A model generated the notes under the pieces. The model did no database searches. It saw only the letters and a program-made list of their open reading frames with translations, and was not told where the DNA came from. From positions 1 to 64,000 of the forward strand of contig NZ_JAURYQ010000014.1 of NCBI RefSeq assembly GCF_030653815.1: 64,000 nucleotides of DNA. Direction: 5' to 3'. Positions 44,873 to 53,324 of the stretch are shown here, piece by piece. The stretch is from Rhodoferax sp. Lineage in GTDB: Bacteria > Pseudomonadota > Gammaproteobacteria > Burkholderiales > Burkholderiaceae_C. The position numbers and the translations under genes are program-made. Each line of letters opens with the position of its first letter. Position 1 is the stretch's first letter.

Positions 44873-46711
44873 CTACTCCGCGCTTTGCTGCAGCGCCCAC
44901 ATTTGCGCGTAGCGTCCGCCTGAAGCCAGCAACTCCGCGTGGGTGCCGCGCTCCAGGATGCGACCGGCCTCCATCACCAGGATTTCGTGCGCATCCACCA
45001 CGGTGGACAGGCGGTGCGCGATCACCAGCGTGGTTTTGTTTTTCGCCACGCTTTGCAGCTCGGCCTGGATGGCGCGCTCATTGGCCGAGTCCAGCGCCGA
45101 AGTGGCCTCGTCAAAGATCAAAATCGGCGGGTTTTTGAGCAGCGTGCGGGCAATCGCCACGCGCTGCTTTTCGCCGCCCGACAATTTCAGGCCGCGCTCA
45201 CCCACCATGGTGTCATAGCCTTTGGGGGTGGCGGCAATGAAGCGGTGGATGTGTGCTGACTGGGCCGCCTCGATCACCTGCTCGCGGGTGGCGCCGGGTT
45301 GGCCGTAGGCGATGTTGTATTCGACCGTGTCGTTGAACAGCACGGTGTCTTGCGGCACGATGCCAATGGCCTGGCGCACGCTGGCCTGCGTCACCTGTTT
45401 GATGTCCTGCCCGGCGATCAGGATCTGTCCGCCTTGCACGTCGTAGAAGCGAAACAGCAGCCGCGCCAGCGTCGACTTGCCCGAGCCCGAGGGTCCGACC
45501 ACCGCTACGGTTTTGCCCGCCGGGATGTCAAAACTGATGTCGTGCAGGATCGGCCGCGCCGGGTCGTAGGCAAAGTTGACATGCTGAAAGCGCACGCTGG
45601 CGCTGTCGGGTGCCAGCGTCAGGGCGGGCGCGCCGGGCACATCGGCAATCTCGCGCTCGCGCTCCATCAGGGTGAACATCTTTTCCAGGTCGGTCAGGCC
45701 CTGCTTGATCTCGCGGTACAGCACGCCCAGAAAACCCAGCGGAATGTAGAGCTGGATCATGAAGGCGTTGACCATCACCAGGTCGCCCAGCGTCATGCGG
45801 CCGTCGACCACGCCCTGGGTGGCGCGCCACAGCATGGCCACCAGGCCGGCGGCAATGATGAGCTGCTGGCCGGTGTTGAGCAGGCTTAACGTGGTCTGGC
45901 TCTTCAGCGCCGCCTTGCGGTAGCGCTCCAGGTTGTCGTCATAGCGGCGCGCCTCGAACTCCTCGTTGTTGAAGTATTTCACCGTCTCGTAGTTCAGCAG
46001 CGAGTCGATCGCCCGACTGTGCGCGGTCGAATCAAGGTCATTCATGACCTTGCGAAACTGGGTGCGCCACTCGGTCACCACGATGGTGAAGGTGATGTAG
46101 AGCACGAGTGCCGCGATGGTGATCCAGGCAAACCACATGTCGAACTTGACCGCCAGAATGCTCAGCACCAGTGCCACCTCGATCAGCGTCGGGAAGATGC
46201 TGTAGAGCGAGTAGCTGATGAGCGAGTGCACGGCGCGGGTGCCGCGCTCGATGTCGCGCGTCATGCCGCCGGTCTGGCGTTCCAGGTGAAAACGCAGGCT
46301 CATGGCGTGCAAATGCCGGAACACCTGCAGGCTGATGGAGCGCGAGGCGCCTTCGGTGGCCTTGGCAAAAATCAGCTCGCGCAGCTCGGCAAACAGCGTG
46401 GTCGACAGGCGCAGCAGTCCGTAGGCCACCAGCAGGCCCAGCGGCACCACCAGCAGGGCTTCGACACCGATGGGGCCCTTGGGGTTCATGGTGTCGACCA
46501 GTTCCTTGAGCAGCAGCGGCACACTCACGTTGGCCAGCTTGGCGCCCACCATGAAGGCCAGTGCCGCGATCACGCGCCATTTGTATTCCCACAGGTAGGG
46601 AAACAGGCGCTGCAGGGTGGCCCAGTCCGAGCGGGTGGGGGTTGCAGTCTGGGAGTCAGAGGGGCTTTGGGATGGGGTTCCGCTTTGGTAGGCGGATGAA
46701 TGGCGGCTCAT
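44873..46711 (-). CDS. Atm1-type ABC exporter (fused permease-ATPase)
   Basis: A 612-residue half-transporter: six TM helices (about 45-320) and a C-terminal ATPase with Walker A GPSGSGKST, signature LSGGEKQRVAIA, Walker B ILIFDEATSALD and H-loop IAHRLST. NYETVKYFNNEEFE is the hallmark of the Atm1/ABCB7 branch, which exports glutathione-linked sulfur or metal compounds. ATG 46711 is taken over 46726; both are weak in ribosome site. Confidence 0.88.
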   Translation of the reverse strand: MSRHSSAYQSGTPSQSPSDSQTATPTRSDWATLQRLFPYLWEYKWRVIAALAFMVGAKLANVSVPLLLKELVDTMNPKGPIGVEALLVVPLGLLVAYGLLRLSTTLFAELRELIFAKATEGASRSISLQVFRHLHAMSLRFHLERQTGGMTRDIERGTRAVHSLISYSLYSIFPTLIEVALVLSILAVKFDMWFAWITIAALVLYITFTIVVTEWRTQFRKVMNDLDSTAHSRAIDSLLNYETVKYFNNEEFEARRYDDNLERYRKAALKSQTTLSLLNTGQQLIIAAGLVAMLWRATQGVVDGRMTLGDLVMVNAFMIQLYIPLGFLGVLYREIKQGLTDLEKMFTLMEREREIADVPGAPALTLAPDSASVRFQHVNFAYDPARPILHDISFDIPAGKTVAVVGPSGSGKSTLARLLFRFYDVQGGQILIAGQDIKQVTQASVRQAIGIVPQDTVLFNDTVEYNIAYGQPGATREQVIEAAQSAHIHRFIAATPKGYDTMVGERGLKLSGGEKQRVAIARTLLKNPPILIFDEATSALDSANERAIQAELQSVAKNKTTLVIAHRLSTVVDAHEILVMEAGRILERGTHAELLASGGRYAQMWALQQSAE

Positions 46712-46754
46712 GGGGGACAATCTCAATTAAATTTCATACCCCAGGATTGTGCCC

Positions 46755-47171
46755 ATGTCTGCAAACACCGACTCCAACCCCGTGCAACTGCCCAAGGACG
46801 AAAAATTGGTGCTCAAGGTCATTCCCATGCCGGGTGACCTCAATGCCAACGGTGATATTTTTGGTGGCTGGGTGATGGCGCAGGTGGATTTGGCCGGCGC
46901 CGTGATGGCTGCGCCTTATGCCAGCGGCCGCATGGCCACGGTGGCGGTGAACGAATTCATCTTCAAGCAACCGGTGCGCCTGGGCGATGTCTTGTCGTTC
47001 TTTGGCAAGCTGGTGCGCATTGGCCGCACCTCGATCACGGTCAAGATCGAGGTCTATGCCGAGCACATCGCAGCGCAGGGCAAGTACACCAAGGTCACGG
47101 AAGCCTCGCTGACCTATGTGGCCATCGACGACCAGGGCCGGCCGCGCGAGGTACCCCGGCCGGTGGGCTGA
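46755..47171 (+). CDS. YciA-type hotdog acyl-CoA thioesterase
   Basis: A 138-residue thioesterase with NANGDIFGGWVMAQVDLAG, the catalytic Asn/Asp hotdog signature, and VNEFIFKQPVRLGDVLSF. It hydrolyses a broad range of acyl-CoAs. It is divergent from the ABC exporter gene. The start at 46755 follows AGGATTG; a GTG six bases upstream is possible. Its stop lies inside the hairpin element at 47169-47226. Confidence 0.86.
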   Translation: MSANTDSNPVQLPKDEKLVLKVIPMPGDLNANGDIFGGWVMAQVDLAGAVMAAPYASGRMATVAVNEFIFKQPVRLGDVLSFFGKLVRIGRTSITVKIEVYAEHIAAQGKYTKVTEASLTYVAIDDQGRPREVPRPVG

Positions 47172-47226
47172 CCAGGAACCTGGGCGGCAGAGCGTTCTGC
47201 TGCGTGTCCCCCGCCTAGCTCCTAGG
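47169..47226 (+). repeat. Dispersed hairpin, family B, copy 1
   Basis: TGACCAGGAACCTGGGCGGC, then AGAGCGTTCTGC, repeats the core of the element at 55944-55991 (read on its - strand), with about ten extra bases before CTAGCTCCTAGG. It contains the stop codons of both converging thioesterase genes. Confidence 0.6.
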
Positions 47227-47710
47227 ACACAATGTAAGCGGCCGAGCCGGTGGACAGCAGCTTGCCGTCAGCCCCGAGGAATTCCATCCGGGTGGAGGCC
47301 ACGCGCGAGCCCAGGCGCATCACCTCGGCGCGCAACTCGAACCACTCGCCAATGCCCGGGCGCAGGTAGTCAATGCGCAAATCGATGGTGCCGAGTTTGG
47401 CAAAGCGCTGCAGGCGCTGTTGCGGTGTCTCGTTCATGTGGCGCGCGCCAATGGCCGCCATCACGGCCAGGCCGCCCATGGCGTCCAGACTGGCGCTGAT
47501 GACGCCACCGTGAATGCGGTTGTAGGCAAAGTGGCCGACCAACTCGTTGCGCATGTCGATGCGCGCCCTGACCCGGGTCGGTGCCACCGACGTGATTTTG
47601 AGGCCCAGCATGCGGTTGAAGACGATCATTTCTTCAAAGATGCTCTTGACGCCAGCGATGAACTCGTCTTCAAACTCGACGTCGGCAGGGGGTGTGATGG
47701 TGTGGGGCAT
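47222..47710 (-). CDS. PaaI-family hotdog thioesterase
   Basis: A 162-residue hotdog protein. RIHGGVISASLDAMGGLAVM carries the HGG-x(8)-D pattern of the PaaI/DUF4442 group, and LRIDYLRPG follows. It probably hydrolyses aryl- or acyl-CoA thioesters in the cytoplasm. It lies just downstream of the TlpA gene. Confidence 0.82.
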   Translation of the reverse strand: MPHTITPPADVEFEDEFIAGVKSIFEEMIVFNRMLGLKITSVAPTRVRARIDMRNELVGHFAYNRIHGGVISASLDAMGGLAVMAAIGARHMNETPQQRLQRFAKLGTIDLRIDYLRPGIGEWFELRAEVMRLGSRVASTRMEFLGADGKLLSTGSAAYIVS

Positions 47711-47726
47711 GCGTTGATTGTCTCTG

Positions 47727-48266
47727 TTACCTTTTCAGCAGCGACGGCGCAGCCGCTGGCAGCCGAAAGTTGCTGCGGATCAGGGCCATGGCCTGCGGGC
47801 CGTCCCACTCGCGCGCGCCGACCACCTTGGCCAGCACCCGGCCCTTGGCATCGACCAGCAGCGTGAGCGGCAGGCGATTGGCACCCAGCATGTTTTCCAG
47901 TTCCAGCTGGCGGTCGATGTAATGGTTCAGGGTGGCATGGCTCTTGGTCAGAAAAGCCTTGGCGTTTTGCGGGTAGTCGTCGGTCGATATGCCGATCACG
48001 GTGAAGTGCTGGCCCAGCTCACTCCAGGCCAGTCGCTCCAGCGAACCCATCTCGGCAATGCAGGGCGGGCACCAGCTGGCCCAGACGTTGATGATCAGGG
48101 GCTTGCCGCGAAAGCTTGAGAGTTTTTGGTCCGGACCGTTCAGTCCGCGCAGGGTGGCTTCGCGCAGCACGCTGCCCACGGGTACTTCGCCGGGCGTTTG
48201 GGCGTGCACGGCGGCACCCAGGGTCAGCCCAAGCGCCAGGGCGACGGTGGCAAAGACGGTGCGCAT
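47727..48266 (-). CDS. TlpA-like periplasmic thiol:disulfide oxidoreductase
   Basis: A 179-residue exported thioredoxin-fold protein. Signal peptide about 1-22 (MRTVFATVALALGLTLGAAVHAQ); active site WASWCPPC near residue 64. It keeps target cysteines reduced in the periplasm, often for cytochrome c or membrane enzymes. ATG 48266 starts the signal peptide. It follows the crotonase stop by five bases, so the two are probably cotranscribed. Confidence 0.87.
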   Translation of the reverse strand: MRTVFATVALALGLTLGAAVHAQTPGEVPVGSVLREATLRGLNGPDQKLSSFRGKPLIINVWASWCPPCIAEMGSLERLAWSELGQHFTVIGISTDDYPQNAKAFLTKSHATLNHYIDRQLELENMLGANRLPLTLLVDAKGRVLAKVVGAREWDGPQAMALIRSNFRLPAAAPSLLKR

Positions 48267-48270
48267 TCTT

Positions 48271-49047
48271 TTAGAAAGCGCTGAAATCCGGCTTGCGTTT
48301 TTCCATGAACGCGGCAAAAGCTTCCTGCGCGGCGGGCTGGGCCAGCATCTGGCCAAACAGCGTGCCTTCTTCGGCCATGCGTTGCGCCACCAGATCGGCT
48401 TGTCCCTGCTTCATCAGGCGCTTGCTGGCGAGCACCGAACTCATGGGCTTGGCGGCCAGTTTTTGGGCCTGGCGCTGGGCCAGGGCATTGACCTCGCTTG
48501 GGGGCACGATGCGGCTGATCAGTCCCATCTCAAGAGCCGCTTCGGCCATGAAGGGATCGCCCAGCAGCAGCGCCTCGGCGGCGCGGCCGTAGCCCATGCG
48601 CTGCGGCGCCAACAGGCTGCTGGCCGCCTCGGGGCAGACACCGAGGTTCACAAACGGCATGGAAAAAGCAGCGTTGTCGCCGGCATAAACCAGGTCGCAA
48701 TGGAACAGCAGGGTGGTGCCGATGCCCACCGCCGGGCCGCACACCGCCGCCACGATGGGCTTGGTGAAGCTGCTGATGGCGCGCATGAAGCGAAACACCG
48801 GCGCGTCCAGCGTGGTGGGCGGCGTTTGCAGAAAGTCGGCAATGTCATTGCCGGCGCTGAAAATGGTCTCATGGCCCTGAATCACCAGCACCCGCACGGC
48901 CGGGTCGGCCTGTGCCTGGTCCAGCGCATCGGCCATGCCGGCGTACATGGCGGTGGTGAACGAGTTTTTCTTCGCCACCCGGTGGATCGTCAGGGTGGTG
49001 ACACCGCCGGCGGTGTCGAGCAAGAGGTCAGAGGTCGGATTTTTCAT
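48271..49047 (-). CDS. Enoyl-CoA hydratase/isomerase-family protein
   Basis: A 258-residue crotonase-fold protein with the oxyanion-hole element FSAGNDIADF. The first catalytic Glu is missing: the segment reads PAVGIGTTLLFHCDL. GVCPEAASSLL carries the only Glu near the second position. This one-acid pattern suits an enoyl-CoA isomerase more than a hydratase. It is the fifth CDS of the TetR-headed beta-oxidation stretch. Confidence 0.8.
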   Translation of the reverse strand: MKNPTSDLLLDTAGGVTTLTIHRVAKKNSFTTAMYAGMADALDQAQADPAVRVLVIQGHETIFSAGNDIADFLQTPPTTLDAPVFRFMRAISSFTKPIVAAVCGPAVGIGTTLLFHCDLVYAGDNAAFSMPFVNLGVCPEAASSLLAPQRMGYGRAAEALLLGDPFMAEAALEMGLISRIVPPSEVNALAQRQAQKLAAKPMSSVLASKRLMKQGQADLVAQRMAEEGTLFGQMLAQPAAQEAFAAFMEKRKPDFSAF

Positions 49048-49079
49048 GGGCCGTAGGTTATCAGACTCAAGTTCCCGGC

Positions 49080-50276
49080 TCAGACACGCTCAAAAATGCC
49101 GGCGGCGCCCTGGCCCATGCCGATGCACATGGTGACCATGCCGTATTTGCCGCCGGTGCGCTGCAAGCCATGCACCACGGTGGCAGCGCGAATGGCGCCG
49201 GTGGCGCCCAGCGGGTGGCCCAGTGCAATGGCGCCGCCCATCGGATTCACTTTGGCCTGATCCAGCCCCAACGTGTTGATGACGGCCAGTGACTGTGCGG
49301 CAAAGGCCTCGTTGAGCTCGATCCAGTCGATCTGGTCCAGCGTCAGGCCACCGTTGCGCAGCGCCGCGGGAATGGCCTCGATCGGACCAATACCCATGAA
49401 CTGTGGCGGCACACCCTTGGCGGCAAAACTGACAAAACGCGCCAGCGGCTTGAGGCCGAACTGCTTGACCGCTTTTTCACTGGCCAGAATCAGCGCGCCG
49501 GCGCCGTCCGAGGTTTGTGAGCTGTTGCCCGCCGTGACCGTACCGCGCGCGGCAAACGGGTTTTTCAGCTTGGCCAGACCTTCGAGTGAGGTGTCGGCGC
49601 GGGCGCCTTCGTCCAGTGTCACCACGCGCTTTTTCTCAATCACTTCGCCGGTGGCCAGATTCGGCGAGCGGTCGGTGACTTCGATCGGGGTGGTCTCGGC
49701 GGTGAAATAACCCGCGGCCTGGGCCGCCAGCGCGCGCTGATGCGACTGCAAGGCAAAGGCGTCCTGCGCCTCGCGACTGACCTTCCACTGGGTGGCCACT
49801 TTTTCAGCGGTCAGGCCCATGCCGTAGGCAATGCCGATGTCTTCGTCGCGCTCGAACATCAGCGGCGAGAACGACGGCGCGTTGCCAGTCATCGGCACCA
49901 TGCTCATGCTCTCCACGCCGGCAGCGATCATCACGTCGGCCTCGCCCACCCGAATCCGGTCAGCGGCCATCTGGATCGCCGTGACACCCGAGGCGCAAAA
50001 CCGGTTGATGGTGACGCCACCCACGCTCACCGGCAAGCCGGCCAGCACCGCACCAATCCGGGCAATGTTCAGGCCCTGCGGTCCTTCGGGAATGGCGCAG
50101 CCACAGATGATGTCTTCAATGGCGCTGGGGTCGAGCCCCGGAGCCTGCGCCAGCGCCGACTGCAGCACCTTGACCAGCAGGTCATCCGGGCGGGTGTTGC
50201 GGAAGTAGCCGCGGTGCGATTTGCCAATGGGGCTGCGCGTGGCCGCGACGATGTAGGCTTCTTGAACTTGTTTCAT
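49080..50276 (-). CDS. fadA: Acetyl-CoA acyltransferase (thiolase)
   Basis: A 398-residue thiolase with nucleophile Cys in INRFCASGVTAIQMA, the His in ALGHPLGATGA and the second Cys in TMCIGMGQGAAG. It performs the last step of beta-oxidation. It lies downstream of the FadB-type gene, with a 69-base gap that holds a REP-like hairpin. Confidence 0.92.
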   Translation of the reverse strand: MKQVQEAYIVAATRSPIGKSHRGYFRNTRPDDLLVKVLQSALAQAPGLDPSAIEDIICGCAIPEGPQGLNIARIGAVLAGLPVSVGGVTINRFCASGVTAIQMAADRIRVGEADVMIAAGVESMSMVPMTGNAPSFSPLMFERDEDIGIAYGMGLTAEKVATQWKVSREAQDAFALQSHQRALAAQAAGYFTAETTPIEVTDRSPNLATGEVIEKKRVVTLDEGARADTSLEGLAKLKNPFAARGTVTAGNSSQTSDGAGALILASEKAVKQFGLKPLARFVSFAAKGVPPQFMGIGPIEAIPAALRNGGLTLDQIDWIELNEAFAAQSLAVINTLGLDQAKVNPMGGAIALGHPLGATGAIRAATVVHGLQRTGGKYGMVTMCIGMGQGAAGIFERV

Positions 50277-50291
50277 GGTGGTCTCTTGATC

Positions 50292-50336
50292 AGTTGGGGA
50301 CAGAGCAAATTTGCTTCGCAAATCTTGGTCTGTCCC
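50292..50336 (+). repeat. Dispersed REP-like hairpin, family A, copy 2
   Basis: GGGACAGA (50297-50304) pairs with TCTGTCCC (50329-50336), and ATTTGC-TTC-GCAAAT (50309-50323) forms an inner stem. The outer text AGTTGGGG-A/T-CAGAGCA...GGTCTG matches copy 1 at 42653-42693. Confidence 0.65.
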
Positions 50337-50345
50337 GCAAGGTTA

Positions 50346-52766
50346 TTAGTTTCGAACCGGCTTGCCGCTTTGCATCATGCCCATGATGCGCTCCTGCGTT
50401 TTGGGGTTGCCCAGCAGGGTGCCAAAGGCCTGGCGTTCCAGGGTCATCAGGTAGTCTTCGTCGACCAGGCTGCCGGCATCCACGTCGCCGCCGCACACCA
50501 CCCAGGCGATCTGGCAACCGATGAAGTAGTCGTAGGCGCTGATGAAACCGCCGTCGCGCATGTTGACCAGGCTGCCCTTGATGGTGGCCAGGCCGCTGCG
50601 CCCTGCCACCGGGAACTGGCGCTTGAGCGGGGCCCGGTAACCTGAATCGAACATGGCGCGGGCCTCGTTGAGGGCGACAAACAGCAACTCGTCCTTGTGC
50701 GGCACGATCACGTCGCTGTCCAGCAGATAACCGAGTTTGCGTGACTCGTGGGCGCTGGTGCCGACTTTGGCCATGGCAGCGGCCGTGAAGCCCTCGGTCA
50801 AAAACGGCAACAGGTCTTTGCCAGTGGACAGCGCGGCATTTTCGGCTGCGCGCCGGGCAACGTAGGCCAGACCGCCGCCGCCGGGTACCAGGCCTACACC
50901 CACTTCGACCAGACCGATGTAGCTCTCCATGGCCACCACTCGCCGGGCCGTGTAGCAGGCCAGTTCACAGCCGCCGCCCAGCGCCAGGCCGCGCACCGCC
51001 GAGACCACCGGCACATTGGCATAGCGCAGCTTCAGCATGGCTTGCTGCATCTCCAGTTCGGCCTCCGCGATGGCTTTGACACCGCCCATCATGAAGGCCG
51101 GCAGCATGGCCTGCAGGTCGGCCCCGGCCGAGAATACCTCCTCGTTGGACCAGATCACCAGGCCTTTGTACTGCGCTTCGGCCAGCGCCACACCGTGTAG
51201 CAGGCCGGCGATCACGGCCGGGCCGATGGCGTGCATCTTGGTCTTGATGCTGGCAATGACGACTTCGTCGTCCAGCGTCCACAGGCGGATGGCGTCGTCC
51301 TCGAACAAGGTGGTGCCGGCCTTGGCGGCGGAGGGCGCTTGGGCGCCCAGCACGCTCTCGGGGAAGTGCTGGCGCGCATAGACCGGCAGACTTCGCACCG
51401 GCACAAATTGGCCTGCTGAAGGGTTCCATGAGCCCTGCGGCGTGTGCACGCCGCCCGCGTCGGCCACCGGGCCGCTAAAGACCCAATCCGGCAGTGGCGC
51501 ATTGCACAGCGCCCGGCCGGCGTCGATGTCCTCTTTCACCATGTTGGCCACGGTGAGCCAACCGGCTTCCTGCCAGAGCTCGAACGGGCCCTGCTTCATG
51601 CCGAAGCCCCAGCGCATGCACAAGTCGACATCGCGCGCGTTGTCGGCGACATCGGCCAGATGCACGGCGGCATAGTGGAAGGCGTTGCGCAAAATTGCCC
51701 ACAGGAATTGCCCTTGCGCGCCCTCGGCATTGCGCAGCAGTTGCAGGCGTTCATCGGCGGGTTTTTTCAACATGCGGCTGTAGACCTCGTCGGCTTTTTC
51801 TCCGCCCGGCACGTAGGTCTTGGACGCCAGGTCAAAACGCAAAATATCGCGGCCCACTTTCTTGAAAAAACCAGCCTTGGTTTTTTGCCCCAGGTGACCC
51901 ATCTCGAGCAGCGTTTTCAGCACCTCGGGTGTGGCAAAGCTGGCGTAGAACGGATCAAACTTTTCCGCCCCTGCTGCTGCGTCGCCACTCAAGGTGTCTT
52001 GCAGCGTCTTGATGACGTGGGCCATGGTGTCCAGACCCACCACGTCGGCGGTGCGGAAGGTGCCCGAGCTGGCACGCCCCAGCTTTTTGCCGGTCAGGTC
52101 ATCGACCACGTCATAACTCAGGCCGTAGTTCTGCACCTCTTTCATGGTGGCCAGCATGCCGGCCACACCGACGCGGTTGGCAATGAAGTTGGGTGTGTCC
52201 TTGGCGCGCACCACGCCCTTGCCCAAAGCGCTGGTGACAAAGGCCTCCAGGTCGTCAAGGATGTGGGCTTGGGTCGTGGGCGTGTTGATCAGCTCCACCA
52301 GCAGCATGTAGCGCGGCGGGTTGAAGAAATGGATGCCGCAAAAGCGCGGCTTGATTTCCTCGGGCAGCACCTCGCTCAATTTCGTGATGGACAGGCCCGA
52401 GGTGTTCGACGCGACGATGGCGTGCGGCGCCACAAAAGGCGCAATTTTTTTGTACAGGTCGAGTTTCCAGTCCATGCGCTCGGCGATGGCTTCGATCACC
52501 AGGTCGCAACCCTTCAGCAGTTCCAGGTGCTCTTCGTAGTTGGCCTGCTGGATCAGCGCGGCGTCGTCGGCCACCCCGAGTGGCGACGGCTTGAGCTTTT
52601 TGAGGCCGTCCACAGCGCGGGTCACGATGCCGTTCTTGGCGCCTTCCTTGGCCGGCAAGTCGAACAGGATCACGGGCACCTTGCAATTGACGAGGTGCGC
52701 GGCAATTTGTGCGCCCATGACACCGGCACCGAGCACGGCGACTTTTCTGACATTGAAACGAGACAT
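50346..52766 (-). CDS. 3-hydroxyacyl-CoA dehydrogenase/enoyl-CoA hydratase bifunctional protein
   Basis: An 806-residue protein with the dehydrogenase first: NAD motif VLGAGVMGAQIAAH at 10-23 and the helical C-terminal 3HCDH parts to about 490. The crotonase domain follows (about 500-700), with GGGCELACY and LVEVGVGLVPGGGG keeping both acids. This order is that of FadN/YusL, opposite to E. coli FadB. It catalyses hydration and oxidation of acyl-CoAs in the cytoplasm. AGGAAA precedes the ATG. Probable operon with the fadA gene. Confidence 0.9.
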   Translation of the reverse strand: MSRFNVRKVAVLGAGVMGAQIAAHLVNCKVPVILFDLPAKEGAKNGIVTRAVDGLKKLKPSPLGVADDAALIQQANYEEHLELLKGCDLVIEAIAERMDWKLDLYKKIAPFVAPHAIVASNTSGLSITKLSEVLPEEIKPRFCGIHFFNPPRYMLLVELINTPTTQAHILDDLEAFVTSALGKGVVRAKDTPNFIANRVGVAGMLATMKEVQNYGLSYDVVDDLTGKKLGRASSGTFRTADVVGLDTMAHVIKTLQDTLSGDAAAGAEKFDPFYASFATPEVLKTLLEMGHLGQKTKAGFFKKVGRDILRFDLASKTYVPGGEKADEVYSRMLKKPADERLQLLRNAEGAQGQFLWAILRNAFHYAAVHLADVADNARDVDLCMRWGFGMKQGPFELWQEAGWLTVANMVKEDIDAGRALCNAPLPDWVFSGPVADAGGVHTPQGSWNPSAGQFVPVRSLPVYARQHFPESVLGAQAPSAAKAGTTLFEDDAIRLWTLDDEVVIASIKTKMHAIGPAVIAGLLHGVALAEAQYKGLVIWSNEEVFSAGADLQAMLPAFMMGGVKAIAEAELEMQQAMLKLRYANVPVVSAVRGLALGGGCELACYTARRVVAMESYIGLVEVGVGLVPGGGGLAYVARRAAENAALSTGKDLLPFLTEGFTAAAMAKVGTSAHESRKLGYLLDSDVIVPHKDELLFVALNEARAMFDSGYRAPLKRQFPVAGRSGLATIKGSLVNMRDGGFISAYDYFIGCQIAWVVCGGDVDAGSLVDEDYLMTLERQAFGTLLGNPKTQERIMGMMQSGKPVRN

Positions 52767-52827
52767 GTTTTTTCCTGACTATTTCATTTGATCAACATCG
52801 TCACTGCGTTTGCAATGACGGGTAAGC

Positions 52828-53280
52828 TTATTGAACCCGTACCCAGGTCTGGGTGCGGCCAAAGAACGCGATCGAGCCGCGCACTTCGAGCTTTTTGCCA
52901 CCCTCGATCGGGGTCATGCGCAAGGTGTATTCCTTGCCGTTTTCAGGGTCCAGAATCTTGCCGCCTTCCCAGACTTCCTTGCCATCTGCCTGCTTGGCGC
53001 CGCGGATGATTTCCAGGCCCAGCATGGGTTTGTCCTTGCGGTCGTCACTGCACTCCTTGCACACGCCTTTCTGGTCGGCTTCCTTGCGCAGCAATTTTTC
53101 AATGTGACCGTTCAAGGCGCCACCCTTGTCGGCGATCACGATCAGGCTTTTGAGCTCACCGGTTTTTTCATCCATGCTGTGCCAACTGCCCACGGGCGTC
53201 ATTTGCGCCTGGGCGCTGGCGAGCGTGAGCAAGGTGGCCGCTGCGATCAGCAGGGATTTGAGGCTTTGGGGTGTTGTCAT
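52828..53280 (-). CDS. DUF2147 periplasmic protein
   Basis: A 150-residue exported protein with a signal peptide (about 1-26, LASAQAQ) and the DUF2147 core PVGSWHSMDEKTGELKSLIVI, a CKEC pair and GGKILDPENGKEY. The family is small and of unknown function, often near fatty-acid genes. It sits between the acyl-CoA dehydrogenase and the FadB-type gene. Confidence 0.82.
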   Translation of the reverse strand: MTTPQSLKSLLIAAATLLTLASAQAQMTPVGSWHSMDEKTGELKSLIVIADKGGALNGHIEKLLRKEADQKGVCKECSDDRKDKPMLGLEIIRGAKQADGKEVWEGGKILDPENGKEYTLRMTPIEGGKKLEVRGSIAFFGRTQTWVRVQ

Positions 53281-53324
53281 GTCAGTCTCCGGTTTATAAG
53301 AAGCAGGTCAGGGTAGGCGCTGGT

